Notes: generated by a model from the sequence alone, not told the origin. 64,000 bases of DNA from JAMXLO01 sp963749575 (GCA_963749575.1 CAVVNM010000023.1:186001-250000); one strand, 5' to 3'; shown: positions 7,940-18,154, counted from the first letter of the stretch. Numbers and translations: made by a program.

Positions 7940-10546
7940 ATGGGCCGCACTCGACAAGGTTGCGCCGTCGTCCTGAGCCTGACGCTGTGGGCCGCGGCGG
8001 CGACGGCGGCGGAGCAGCCGCCGGCGGAGGCGGCGCTGTACGACCGGCCGGTGCTGGTGGTCGATCCCGGCATGCACACGGCGATGATCAGACGCGCTGA
8101 CGCGGATCGCGCCGGACGTTGGGGGGTGACCGCTTCGGAGGACAAGACGGTGCGGGTCTGGTCGCTCGCCGACGGCACGCCGGTACGCACCATCCGGCTG
8201 CCCGCCGGGCCGGGCAATGTCGGCAAGGCCTTCGCGGTGGCGATCAGCCCGGACGGCGCGCTGATCGCCGCCGGCGGCTGGACCCGAACAATCACGGCCA
8301 CCGATAGCGAGCAGATCTACCTGTTCGATCGCGCCAGCGGGAAGCTGGTCAAGCGGATTGAAGGCCTGCCGGACGAAGTCAATCATCTGAGCTTCTCGCA
8401 GGATAGCCGCCGCCTGGCGGCGACGTTCGGCGGTATCCGACTGTACGACCGCGACCGGGGCTGGAGCGAGGCCGCACGCGACGCAGACTACGGCGATCAG
8501 AGTTACGGCGCGGCATTCGCCCCGGACGGGCGGCTGGCGACCACCTCGTGGGACGGCAAGGTGCGCCTCTATGCCGCCGAACTGCAAGGAACGGTGCGCC
8601 CCGCCGTTGCGATCGACACATCTGACGGCCGGCAGCCTTACGGCATCGCGTTCAGCCCGACCGACGGTGTGCGCCTGGCGGTCGGCTATGCCGGCGGCAC
8701 GGTGGTGAGCCTGCTGGATGGCCATTCGCTCGCCCCGCTTCCCGGGCCCGACGTCACGGGCATCACGGGCGGCAACCTGCAGGCAGTTGCCTGGTCGTCG
8801 GACGGCCGGACCCTGTTCGCCGCGGGCCGCTATGCGACCAGCGGCGGCCTCCCGGTTCCCGCCTGGGGCGACGCGGGCGCCGGCAAGCGGCGGATCCTGC
8901 CCGCCGCGCTGGACACGGTGATGAGCCTCGTGCCGCTGCCGGACGGCGACCTGCTGGTCGCAGCCGGGGACCCCTGGCTCGGCAGGTTGCGGCCGGACGG
9001 CACGCCCGCCTGGGCGCAGGGTCCGCCGAAGGCCGATCTCCGCAATCAGCGCTACACGCTGGCGGTGTCCGGGGACGGCACGCGGATCGGCTTCGACTTC
9101 GCAGCCGCGGCCCAACAGCCGGCGCGGTTCGATCTCACCGCGCGCGCCTTAGCGCTCGGCCCGCCCACCGAGCGGGACATGGCCACGCCGCGCCGGGATG
9201 GCCTGCCCATCGAGCACTGGGTCAACGAGTCCCACCCGACGCTTGGCAGTCGCCCGCTGGTCCTCAACGCGTACGAGACCTCCCGCAGCCTCGCCATCCA
9301 CCCGTCAGGAGATCGCTTCGTGCTGGGGGCGGATTGGTCCCTGCGCGCCTTCAAGGCCGACGGCACGGTCCTATGGTCCCGGCCGGCTCCGGACGCGGTT
9401 TGGGCGGTGAACATCAGCGGCGACGGGCGGCTGGTGGTGGCCGACTATGGTGACGGCACCATCCGCTGGCACCGGATGAGCGACGGGGTAGAACTGCTGG
9501 CGTTCATGCCGCTGCCGGACCGCACCAACTGGGTCGCCTGGACGCCGGAGGGGTTCTATGCCGCCACCCCCGGCGCGCATGGCATCCTGCGCTGGCATGT
9601 CAACCACGGCTGGGACCAGCCTGCCGACAGCATCCCGATCGAGGACATCCCCGGCTCGTACCGCCCTGCCGTGCTGCCGCTGGTGCTGCAGGAGATGGAG
9701 ACGCCGCGCGCGCTGGGCCTGGCGGTGCTCGCCGAGCACAACAAGGAGGTGGCGATGCGCACCCACAGCCAGTTGCCGCCGGGCGTTCAGCTTCACCTGC
9801 TGACCATCGGCATCAGCGCCTACAACGCGGACTACGCCAAGAACCTGCGGCTGCATTACGCCGACCGCGACGCGCATGACCTGGCCAGCGCGATCGCCAG
9901 CACGCAGGAGGGGTTGTATTCGCGTGTCGATGCACAGGCGCTGCTGAACCAGGACGCGAGCCGCGGCGGCATCCTGCGCGGGCTGCAGACGCTGCGCACC
10001 GAGATGGAACGCGGCGGCGGCAACGACCTCGCGGTGGTGCACTTCTCCGGTCATGGCATGACGGTCGACGGCACGCTCTACCTGTTGCCGTACGACACGG
10101 ATGCGCGCGATGCGGTCGGGATCAAGAACACCGCACTGCCGATCGACGTGCTGCGAACCGAACTGCTGAAACTGGCCGAGCATGGCCGGGTGCTGGTGCT
10201 GCTCGATGCCTGCCATTCCGGTGCGACGACGCTGGACGGGTCCGCGAACGCGGTGGACGCGGCAGCGCTGCGCCATGGGCTCGCCGCGGCGAACGTGACC
10301 GTGCTGACATCGTCGGGCCAAAGCGAGCCGTCCCTGGAAGACGACGCGTGGCAGCACGGCGCGTTCACCCGGGCGCTGCTCGACGCCCTGAATGATCCCG
10401 CCGCGGATGCCGACCGCATCGGCCTGATCAATCCGAACGCACTGGCGCACTACGTCGCCCGCCACGTCGCGTCGCTCACCGGAGGAAAGCAGACACCCGA
10501 CATGGAAGTGCGGTTTGATACCACCGTGTTTGCGGTGGGGCTGTAG
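7940..10546 (+). CDS. WD40-caspase (peptidase C14) paralogue 2, exported
   Basis: This intact 868-residue protein has a signal peptide of about 24 residues ending A-A-A-T-A. It is followed by a WD40-like propeller (about residues 30-540, e.g. E-D-K-T-V-R-V-W-S and W-D-G-K-V-R-L-Y), a linker near 550-620, and a caspase p20-like domain from about 625. The catalytic dyad is visible as His705 (H-F-S-G-H-G-M) and Cys758 (L-D-A-C-H-S-G-A). The start lies 14 bp after paralogue 1. Export of a WD40-caspase implies a periplasmic or surface role. The propeller presumably senses or binds a ligand and controls the protease, by analogy with other repeat-caspase fusions. No inhibitor gene is recognisable apart from the small secreted protein upstream. 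Confidence 0.88.
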   Translation: MGRTRQGCAVVLSLTLWAAAATAAEQPPAEAALYDRPVLVVDPGMHTAMIRRADADRAGRWGVTASEDKTVRVWSLADGTPVRTIRLPAGPGNVGKAFAVAISPDGALIAAGGWTRTITATDSEQIYLFDRASGKLVKRIEGLPDEVNHLSFSQDSRRLAATFGGIRLYDRDRGWSEAARDADYGDQSYGAAFAPDGRLATTSWDGKVRLYAAELQGTVRPAVAIDTSDGRQPYGIAFSPTDGVRLAVGYAGGTVVSLLDGHSLAPLPGPDVTGITGGNLQAVAWSSDGRTLFAAGRYATSGGLPVPAWGDAGAGKRRILPAALDTVMSLVPLPDGDLLVAAGDPWLGRLRPDGTPAWAQGPPKADLRNQRYTLAVSGDGTRIGFDFAAAAQQPARFDLTARALALGPPTERDMATPRRDGLPIEHWVNESHPTLGSRPLVLNAYETSRSLAIHPSGDRFVLGADWSLRAFKADGTVLWSRPAPDAVWAVNISGDGRLVVADYGDGTIRWHRMSDGVELLAFMPLPDRTNWVAWTPEGFYAATPGAHGILRWHVNHGWDQPADSIPIEDIPGSYRPAVLPLVLQEMETPRALGLAVLAEHNKEVAMRTHSQLPPGVQLHLLTIGISAYNADYAKNLRLHYADRDAHDLASAIASTQEGLYSRVDAQALLNQDASRGGILRGLQTLRTEMERGGGNDLAVVHFSGHGMTVDGTLYLLPYDTDARDAVGIKNTALPIDVLRTELLKLAEHGRVLVLLDACHSGATTLDGSANAVDAAALRHGLAAANVTVLTSSGQSEPSLEDDAWQHGAFTRALLDALNDPAADADRIGLINPNALAHYVARHVASLTGGKQTPDMEVRFDTTVFAVGL

Positions 10547-10570
10547 CGGATCCGACCGGGCAGTCGCTGC

Positions 10571-10634
10571 GCCTGGGCGAACCATCGCCTGCTGTCGGCC
10601 TGCGCCCTCGACCAGTTCTTCGCCATCGCAGAGG
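10571..10634 (+). pseudogene. Internally deleted scrap of a second dinB copy
   Basis: Bases 10571-10606 match the dinB gene at about 4230-4265 with one mismatch. Bases 10607-10634 match 4652-4680 with one mismatch. The two segments are about 385 bp apart in the intact gene and are directly joined here. This is the footprint of a dinB duplicate that lost its middle. It lies 25 bp after the stop of the second caspase gene, so the caspase pair is bracketed by dinB and a dinB remnant. Confidence 0.85.
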
Positions 10635-10903
10635 ATATCCGGCGGGATTGAGCTGCCTCATTGCCCACCGCTGTCATAGGACGCAGCAGCACGCTGCGAT
10701 GGTCGGGCAACAGGTTCAGGGCGGGCCGGTGCCGCCCGGTGCCGCGGACCGCAAGGCCGGTCCTCGCGATGCGGCCTGGGCGGCTGCGGTCGAGGGTTGG
10801 GCAGCCCGGGGCCGCGAATGTCAAGGAATATATTCCGCCAGCTCCGCTCGATGCCTCAGATCGACGGAAAACGCGAGTTGCGGTTAACTCTATCCTCACC
10901 GGT
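10635..10903. other. Intergenic stretch without a recognisable gene
   Basis: Between the dinB scrap and the thiC promoter I see no supported coding region. Short open frames here lack ribosome-binding sites and family motifs. A short AT-rich patch occurs near 10825-10835. Confidence 0.5.
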
Positions 10904-10932
10904 TTGACACCGCCGGCAACCCATCCCATCCT
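10904..10932 (+). promoter_or_regulatory. Probable thiC promoter
   Basis: A perfect -35 hexamer TTGACA lies at 10904-10909. A -10-like CATCCT follows at 10927-10932 with 17-bp spacing. Transcription would start just upstream of the TPP riboswitch, as expected for a riboswitch leader. Confidence 0.6.
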
Positions 10933-10940
10933 ACCGGGCT

Positions 10941-11044
10941 ACCGAGGGGAGCCCCGCCGCAAGGGGCTGAGAGACCGCCAGGACCGCACAACGCGACGGC
11001 GCGGTGACCCTTGAACCTGAACCGGGTCATGCCGGCGTAGGGAC
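10941..11044 (+). promoter_or_regulatory. TPP riboswitch (THI element)
   Basis: The conserved THI-box parts are present: GGGGAGCCCC with an AAGGGGCTGAGAG return arm at about 10947-10972, and the pyrophosphate-sensing half CCCTTGAACCTGAACCGGGTCATGCCGGCGTAGGGA (about 11008-11043, given here in full only as landmark segments). Thiamine pyrophosphate binding would lower expression of thiC, which begins 69 bp later. The spacing suggests control of translation initiation or of a terminator in the interval. Confidence 0.95.
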
Positions 11045-11112
11045 GGGTGCCTTGGCAATCGCTCCCCCGTTCTCCGCCTGCGCCGCCCGCGAGTGCGATT
11101 GAGGAGACGTCA

Positions 11113-12939
<1,827 letters not shown>

Positions 12940-12982
12940 GGCCGCCTTGCACGCGGCAGCCATCGCCCCCACACTGGCGGGC

Positions 12983-13810
12983 ATGAGCGACCCACGTGCC
13001 GCGCTGGAAGCGATTGGCGTGCTGCCGGACACCGAGATCGATATCGGTGATGCCGCGCTGCAGCTCGCCCGCGTCGATGCGCCGGACGACGACTGGCAGG
13101 CGGCGCGGGCGCATCTGTCGGACCTCGCGCGCGACGCGGTGGAACTCGCCGACACGATCGGCACCAACGATCTGTCGATGCGTGCCGAGGCGATGGCGGG
13201 CCTGATCTCCGGCCGCTACGCCTATGGCGGCGATGCCGAGAACTACGACGATCTCGCCAACGCCAATCTGATCAGCGTCATCCGGCGCCGCAAGGGACTG
13301 CCGGTCGCTCTCGGCATCATCTGGCTGCACACCGCGCGCGCGGCGGGATGGGGCGCGCATGGCGTTGACTTCCCGGCGCATTTCCTGGTCGCGCTGGAAG
13401 GCAAGAGCGAACAGGCGGTGGTCGACGTGTTCGGCGGCGGTGTGACGCTCGACGCGCGCGATCTGCGGGTGTTGCTGAAGCGGGTGGAAGGCGAGAAGGC
13501 CGAGTTGCGTCCCGGGCTGTTGCGGCCGATGAGCGCGCGTCGCGTGCTGCTGCGGCTGCAGAACAACATCATGAGCCGCAGGCTGAAGTCGGGCGATCTG
13601 CCGGGCGCGCTGACCTGCACCGAGGACATGCTGCGCATCGCGCCGGACCACGCCGATCTGTGGCGCCAGGCGGCGGTGATGAACCAGCGGCTCGATCGCG
13701 TCAGCGCCGCGCTGCGCTGCTTCGAGCGGTTCCTCGGGCTGGTGCCGGAAGGCGACGCGGCCAGCCGTATCCGCGGCGCGATGGACGAGCTGCGTACCCG
13801 GCTGAACTAG
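12983..13810 (+). CDS. SirB1 family protein (transglutaminase-like with TPR)
   Basis: This 275-residue protein has the SirB1/DUF transglutaminase-like N-terminal region. The segment with R-R-K-G-L-P-V-A-L-G-I-I-W and the following H-G-V-D-F-P-A-H-F-L-V are characteristic. The C-terminal third forms TPR-like helices (D-L-W-R-Q-A-A-V-M-N-Q-R). The transglutaminase Cys is not evident, as in most SirB1 proteins, so it may be non-catalytic. The gene starts 44 bp after thiC and ends 12 bp before a methyltransferase gene. The function is not established. Confidence 0.85.
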   Translation: MSDPRAALEAIGVLPDTEIDIGDAALQLARVDAPDDDWQAARAHLSDLARDAVELADTIGTNDLSMRAEAMAGLISGRYAYGGDAENYDDLANANLISVIRRRKGLPVALGIIWLHTARAAGWGAHGVDFPAHFLVALEGKSEQAVVDVFGGGVTLDARDLRVLLKRVEGEKAELRPGLLRPMSARRVLLRLQNNIMSRRLKSGDLPGALTCTEDMLRIAPDHADLWRQAAVMNQRLDRVSAALRCFERFLGLVPEGDAASRIRGAMDELRTRLN

Positions 13811-13822
13811 CCAGCCCGGCCG

Positions 13823-14932
13823 ATGGGGGACATCTTTCGCCGCGAGACGGCGGAACATCCGGAACCCTTTACCGGCGAGCGCCTGACCGCTGCCATCGGT
13901 GGCCAGGTGCAGATCGAACACTATCACCGCTACCTGTTCGCGCGTTCTCTCGTCGCAGGCCGCGATGTGCTGGATGTGGCCAGCGGCGAAGGCTACGGAT
14001 CGGCGCTGCTCGCACAGCTCGCTCGTCGCGTGATCGGCGTCGAACATTCCGGGTCGACCGTGCGCGCCGCCGCGGCCAATTTTCCGCGGCACAACCTGCA
14101 ATTTCTGCAAGGCGATGCGCGGGCGCTGCCGCTGGCCGATGGCTGCGTCGATGTTGTGGTTTCGTTCGAAACAATCGAGCACTTCGACCGGCAGCACGAC
14201 TTTCTGCGCGAGGTGCGGCGGGTGCTGCGCCCGGACGGCAGCTTCGTCGCAAGCACGCCGGATCGGGACATCTATTCCCCGGCGGGAACGCCGGCGAACC
14301 CGTTCCACGTGCATGAGCTGAGCCGAGCCGAGTTCACTGCGCTCCTGCAAGGGGTGTTTCGCCACGTGCAGGTCATGCAGCAGCGCGCGATGATCGGCTC
14401 GGCGCTGCTCGCCGACACCGCATCAGCGATGCCGTCTCTGGTGTTCGACCGGCGCGGCGACACGCATTTCGAGGCCTGCATGGGTCTGCCGCGCGCGCCT
14501 TACCTGATCGCCGTGGCTTCGGATCGCGAGCCACCCCCCCTGCCGCCCAGCCTCTACATCGACCGCGGTGATCTCGATACCGAGTACCTGCACCGATTGG
14601 CCACCGCCAGGGAACTGGGACAGGTGCAGGCAGACCTGGCCCGTGCGACGCAGCACGCCGAACAGGCGACGCAGCGCGCCGAACAGGCGAGCCGGCACGC
14701 CGAACAGGAGAGCCGGCGCGCCGAACAGGAGAGCCAGCGCGCCGAACAGGCAGCGCAGCATGCGAAGGACGCGACGCAGCGCGCCGAACAGTCGGAGCGC
14801 GCCCGCGTCACGTCGGAACAGCGCAACGAGGCGCTCGAGCGCGAGCACCAACTGCTGCAGGGTTCGCTGCGCATCTTCCTGCGCGGCTATCTGCCGCGGC
14901 TGCGCCGCCACCTGCTGGGTCAGCGGCCGTAG
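13823..14932 (+). CDS. SAM-dependent methyltransferase with C-terminal heptad-repeat coiled coil
   Basis: This 369-residue protein has a class I methyltransferase domain in its first 170 residues. The SAM-binding glycine loop is V-L-D-V-A-S-G-E-G-Y-G-S, motif II-like acid is G-V-E-H-S, and S-F-E-T-I-E-H-F is the post-motif III strand. From about residue 270 a highly charged stretch of seven QRAEQ-type heptads predicts a long coiled coil, followed by a short basic hydrophobic tail (R-I-F-L-R-G-Y-L-P-R-L-R-R). Such fusions occur near glycan assembly genes. The glycosyltransferase and prenyltransferase on the opposite strand support a cell-surface glycan role. The 3' end overlaps the convergent prenyltransferase gene by 13 bp. 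Confidence 0.85.
   Translation: MGDIFRRETAEHPEPFTGERLTAAIGGQVQIEHYHRYLFARSLVAGRDVLDVASGEGYGSALLAQLARRVIGVEHSGSTVRAAAANFPRHNLQFLQGDARALPLADGCVDVVVSFETIEHFDRQHDFLREVRRVLRPDGSFVASTPDRDIYSPAGTPANPFHVHELSRAEFTALLQGVFRHVQVMQQRAMIGSALLADTASAMPSLVFDRRGDTHFEACMGLPRAPYLIAVASDREPPPLPPSLYIDRGDLDTEYLHRLATARELGQVQADLARATQHAEQATQRAEQASRHAEQESRRAEQESQRAEQAAQHAKDATQRAEQSERARVTSEQRNEALEREHQLLQGSLRIFLRGYLPRLRRHLLGQRP
14648..14791 (+). repeat. Seven 21-bp tandem repeats inside the methyltransferase gene
   Basis: Imperfect 21-bp units, most containing CGCGCCGAACAG, encode seven heptads of the form T/S-Q-R-A-E-Q-A. They are coding repeats, expected to form a coiled coil, and are prone to copy-number change by slippage. 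Confidence 0.85.
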
Positions 14933-15780
14933 CGGCGGCGGCGCTGCTGGAACGCTCGAACCGCGCGCAGAAAATCGATCTTGCGGAACGCCGGCCACAG
15001 CACGTCGGAGAAGTAGAATTCGCTGTAGGCGCTTTGCCACAACAGGAAGCCCGACAGCCGCAATTCGCCGCTGGTGCGAATGATCAGATCCGGCTCGGGC
15101 GTAGCGGCAAGATACAGGTGCTGGCCGATCCGCTCGGGGCATACCGCCTCGATGATGTCCGGCAACGACGCGCCACGGTGCATCGCCTCGCTCAGCATCT
15201 CGCGCACGGCGTCGGCGATCTCCTCATGCCCGCCATAGGCGACGGCGATCGACAGCAGCATCGTCTCGTAGTCTGCGGTCGCCGCCTCCGCGGCACGGAT
15301 CGCTGCCACCGTGCTGTCCGGCAGCAGCTCCATGCGGCCGATCGCCTGCACGCGCACCCGGCGTCGATGGATCTGCGGATCGCCGACCAGGGCGCGCAGC
15401 TTCACCTCCAGCGCACCGAGGATGCCGGCGACCTCCTGCGGCTGGCGTGCCAGATTGTCGGTTGAGCATACCCACAGGGTGACCGCGGGGATCGACAACT
15501 CGCCGCACCAGTCCAGCAGGTCGTCCAGCTTCCGTGCACCCTGCGCGTAAACCTGCAACGGATCGACCACGCCCGACAGCCGCCCGAAGCGACGATTGCC
15601 GTCGAGGATGATGCCGACATGGCGTGGCGGCGGGCGCTGCAACACCTGGGCCAGCAGCCGGCGCCCGTACAGCGCATAGACCGGCCGGGTCAGGTTGCGC
15701 ACCAGCAGGCGACGCCAGCGCTGCCAGCCGGGTGCCGCGGCGTCGGTGCGCGCGACGAACGTGGCGAGACCACTCAGCAC
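14920..15780 (-). CDS. UppS-family cis-prenyltransferase
   Basis: This 286-residue protein belongs to the undecaprenyl diphosphate synthase family, which condenses isopentenyl diphosphate onto allylic diphosphates to make cis-polyprenyl carriers for cell-wall and surface glycans. Motifs seen are H-V-G-I-I-L-D-G-N-R-R-F (catalytic Asp), the S-I-A-V-A-Y-G-G-H-E-E-I segment, R-T-S-G-E-L-R-L-S-G-F and L-W-Q-S-A-Y-S-E-F-Y-F. The R-T-S-G-E in place of R-T-G-G-E and the R-R-F variant suggest a divergent, perhaps shorter-chain, branch rather than the housekeeping UppS. I chose GTG 15780, which overlaps the glycosyltransferase stop as GTGCTGA. The longer open frame upstream is that neighbour read out of frame. 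Confidence 0.85.
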   Translation of the reverse strand: MLSGLATFVARTDAAAPGWQRWRRLLVRNLTRPVYALYGRRLLAQVLQRPPPRHVGIILDGNRRFGRLSGVVDPLQVYAQGARKLDDLLDWCGELSIPAVTLWVCSTDNLARQPQEVAGILGALEVKLRALVGDPQIHRRRVRVQAIGRMELLPDSTVAAIRAAEAATADYETMLLSIAVAYGGHEEIADAVREMLSEAMHRGASLPDIIEAVCPERIGQHLYLAATPEPDLIIRTSGELRLSGFLLWQSAYSEFYFSDVLWPAFRKIDFLRAVRAFQQRRRRYGR

Positions 15781-16649
15781 AGCGGCCTGCCGATCGGACG
15801 CTGCGGTCGGTCGGCTCGCATGCCGGTCGCGATGCCGAGGCGCGTCTCCAGTTCGTCGTATGCCCGATCCAGCTCCGCGCAGCGCGTCCGGAAGGCAGCG
15901 GCGCCATCCAGGCCACGTTCCGTCTCCCAAGCCTTGACGCGGTCCACCATGTCATAGATTGCGCGCAGCAGCGCCACCACCGCCACATAATCGTTGCGGT
16001 CGCTGTTGCGGCTCAGCGCCAGCCAATGGTCGATGCGACGGTGGGCGAAGTCGATGAGGTCCGCACCCTCCGGCGCGGACCGCACGCGCTCCGCGATCGA
16101 GGTGTAGCGGTTGGTGCGCTCGATCCACTGCGCGGCGCCAGGGTGCGAAAGATGCTCGATGAAGATCGGCGAATCGGCGGGTATTTGCTCAATTCGATCG
16201 GTGCGAACAGCGATCCCGCCATGGACCGTGGGGCCGAAGGCGACGCAACCCTTGCGGAAGAAGCGGACATGATGCTCGGGCCAGTAATATGCATCGGCAT
16301 CGAACCGGCCGAGGATCCAGTGACGGAGCGGCAATGACACCGCATCGGGCGCATCGGCGCCGCGCGGTGCGCGCAGATAGGCGATCGCCTCCGGGCTCAG
16401 CATCTCGTCATCGTCCAGGAACGCGATCCAGTCATGCCGGCACTGCTCGAGCGCAAAGCCGCGGGTCTCCTCCACCGTGGGCGACCACGGCACGGTGATC
16501 ACCCGATCGGCGTATCGCTTCGCGATGCCTGGGGTGTCGTCGGAGGATGACTTGTCGATGACGATCAGCTCATCGGCGAACCGCAGCGACCGCAGGCAGG
16601 TCGCCAGCAACATGGCCCGATTGTAGGCGATGACGAAGCCGCTGATCAC
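15774..16649 (-). CDS. Family 2 glycosyltransferase
   Basis: This 291-residue protein begins with the GT-A fold pattern I-S-G-F-V-I-A-Y-N-R and contains V-I-D-K-S-S-S-D-D-T. The metal-binding acidic motif is F-L-D-D-D-E near residue 77, with W-P-E-H-H-V-R-F-F-R downstream, as in WaaE/KdtX-type glycosyltransferases. It would transfer a sugar from a nucleotide donor onto a lipid or LPS core acceptor at the cytoplasmic face. Its stop overlaps the start of the prenyltransferase gene, so the two are coupled. A role in assembling a lipid-linked glycan is inferred from that pairing. Confidence 0.88.
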   Translation of the reverse strand: MISGFVIAYNRAMLLATCLRSLRFADELIVIDKSSSDDTPGIAKRYADRVITVPWSPTVEETRGFALEQCRHDWIAFLDDDEMLSPEAIAYLRAPRGADAPDAVSLPLRHWILGRFDADAYYWPEHHVRFFRKGCVAFGPTVHGGIAVRTDRIEQIPADSPIFIEHLSHPGAAQWIERTNRYTSIAERVRSAPEGADLIDFAHRRIDHWLALSRNSDRNDYVAVVALLRAIYDMVDRVKAWETERGLDGAAAFRTRCAELDRAYDELETRLGIATGMRADRPQRPIGRPLC

Positions 16650-16829
16650 CGTCGCAGCCGCCGCCCAGCCGGCCGCCGGGCGGCGTCATTCGCTGGCGCA
16701 TCCACCGGAGCCGGTACGACGCGAGGCGGAAGGGGCACTTGAGCTGAACCTGGAGGTGAATCGTCGGCGTGAGAGGGCGCGAACCTGTTGGTTTCTCTTG
16801 TCGAACATGATTCGCTAAGAAATCGTTGC

Positions 16830-16906
16830 TGGTCGGAGTGAGAGGATTCGAACCTCCGGCCCCTGCGTCCCGAACACAGTGCTCTACCAGGCTGAGCTAC
16901 ACTCCG
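16830..16906 (-). tRNA. tRNA-Pro (anticodon CGG)
   Basis: On the minus strand the acceptor stem CGGAGTG pairs with CACTCCG, followed by an encoded ACCA end. The D-arm contains TAGCTCAGCCTGGTAGAGCA, and the anticodon stem-loop is CTGTG-TTCGGGA-CGCAG, giving anticodon CGG. The T-arm carries GGTTCGAATCC. The total is 77 nt. It decodes CCG, a frequent proline codon in this high-GC DNA. Confidence 0.96.
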
Positions 16907-16954
16907 GCCAAGGCGGCGCATATAGCCCCGGTCGGCGACTCCGGCAAGGCGCCG

Positions 16955-17545
16955 TTACAGTCGTGCGGCCTCGCCACGTTCCCCGCGCCGCAGCTGCGCC
17001 AGCCGCAACAGCACCGCTGGAACGCTGTCCACGACCTGGTAGAGTTCGCGCGTCCCGGGCAAGGCGAAACCGCCGGCGATGGCGGCCTCGATCGCGGCCA
17101 GGAAGGGCGCTGCGGAGCCGGCCACATCGCAGATCAGGATCGGCTTGGCGTGGAGGCCCAGCTGGCGCCAGGTGATGATCTCGATGGTCTCGTCCAGGGT
17201 GCCGAGACCGCCCGGCAACGAGACGAAGGCATCGGCCGCCTCGAACATGTGCTGCTTGCGGCTGTGCATGGAGTCGGTGACGATCATTTCGGTGATCGTG
17301 GTGTGCGCGACCTCGCGACGGGTGAGGAATTCCGGGATGACGCCGATCACTGTGCCGCCGGCGGCCAGCGCCGCATCGGCCAGGACGCCCATCAGTCCGA
17401 TGCGGCCGCCGCCGTAGACCAGGCGAATGCCCGCCTCCGCCAGCCCGTGCCCAAGGGTTTGCGCGGCAGCGCGGTACGCAGGATCGTTCCCTGTGCGGGC
17501 GCCGCAGAACACGGCGACGGCGTGAATTTCTGGCATGTTCCCCAT
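16955..17545 (-). CDS. LOG family protein (TIGR00730 type)
   Basis: This 196-residue Rossmann-fold protein carries the lysine-decarboxylase-like/LOG signature: V-Y-G-G-G-R-I-G-L-M-G near residue 43 and L-P-G-G-L-G-T-L-D-E near residue 110. Family members hydrolyse the N-glycosidic bond of nucleoside 5'-monophosphates, such as cytokinin ribotides or AMP. The length and both motifs are complete. It begins with M-G-N-M-P-E; the second Met may be the true start. A tRNA-Pro lies 48 bp downstream on the same strand. Confidence 0.92.
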   Translation of the reverse strand: MGNMPEIHAVAVFCGARTGNDPAYRAAAQTLGHGLAEAGIRLVYGGGRIGLMGVLADAALAAGGTVIGVIPEFLTRREVAHTTITEMIVTDSMHSRKQHMFEAADAFVSLPGGLGTLDETIEIITWRQLGLHAKPILICDVAGSAAPFLAAIEAAIAGGFALPGTRELYQVVDSVPAVLLRLAQLRRGERGEAARL

Positions 17546-17662
17546 GTGGACGGCAGAGCTGCGATTCTGCCACTGGTTTTCGTCGCTTCGCCTGGAATTT
17601 TATCGCCGGCGATGCGTCGGGTGATTGGCCATGCTGCTGACCGAACAATACGGAGGTGACCC

Positions 17663-18106
17663 ATGATGACGAACCGGCTGGTGCTCTTGGCGCTGCTGCT
17701 GCTGGCGGTTGGTGCCGGCCCGCTGAAGGCGGACGGGATCGATCCGATCGAGACCCGCCAGGCGGGGCAGGACCTGTTCGCCGGGACCTATGCCGGTATC
17801 CGTGTGGTGGTCGCCACCAAGGGCGACGTGAAGACGCTGGAGAACCCCGCGAAGGCCATGGCACGCTGGATGAAGCAGTTCCCGACGCAGTTCCCCAAGG
17901 GCAGCGAGGAGGGTCACAACACCAAGGCGCTGCCGGCAGTCTGGTCGGACAACGCGGGCTTCCTGAAGACCGCGAGCGAGATGGTCGACGCCACGACCAA
18001 GCTGGCGGAGCTTGCCAAGGCAGGCGATGCCGACGGTGTGGCCGCGCAGGTCAAGGCGGTCGGCGAGGTCTGTGCCGCGTGCCACCGGACATATCGGGCG
18101 AGGTGA
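17663..18106 (+). CDS. Cytochrome c' (class II c-type cytochrome)
   Basis: This 147-residue exported protein has a strong signal peptide (L-V-L-L-A-L-L-L-L-A-V-G-A, cleavage near L-K-A). The single haem-binding motif C-A-A-C-H lies near the C-terminus in E-V-C-A-A-C-H-R-T-Y, which is the class II arrangement. The intervening sequence is a four-helix bundle pattern, including the K-A-M-A-R-W-M-K segment. Cytochromes c' bind NO or CO in the periplasm and have been linked to NO tolerance. An in-frame ATG pair at 17663 follows GGAGGTGACCC. It is flanked by unrelated genes, so it is likely monocistronic. Confidence 0.93.
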   Translation: MMTNRLVLLALLLLAVGAGPLKADGIDPIETRQAGQDLFAGTYAGIRVVVATKGDVKTLENPAKAMARWMKQFPTQFPKGSEEGHNTKALPAVWSDNAGFLKTASEMVDATTKLAELAKAGDADGVAAQVKAVGEVCAACHRTYRAR

Positions 18107-18154
18107 CGCGGCTCCCGCCTTTCCCGCGCAGCGGGGGAGGGTTGGCGGCGAGGC

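Noticed and set aside
14648..14791. 21-bp repeats as a possible CRISPR array
   Set aside because: There are no spacers, and the repeats encode heptads of a coiled coil within a methyltransferase gene.
15781..15930. An N-terminal extension of the UppS-like protein
   Set aside because: The region is the glycosyltransferase coding sequence in another frame; GTG 15780 fits the overlap with its stop.
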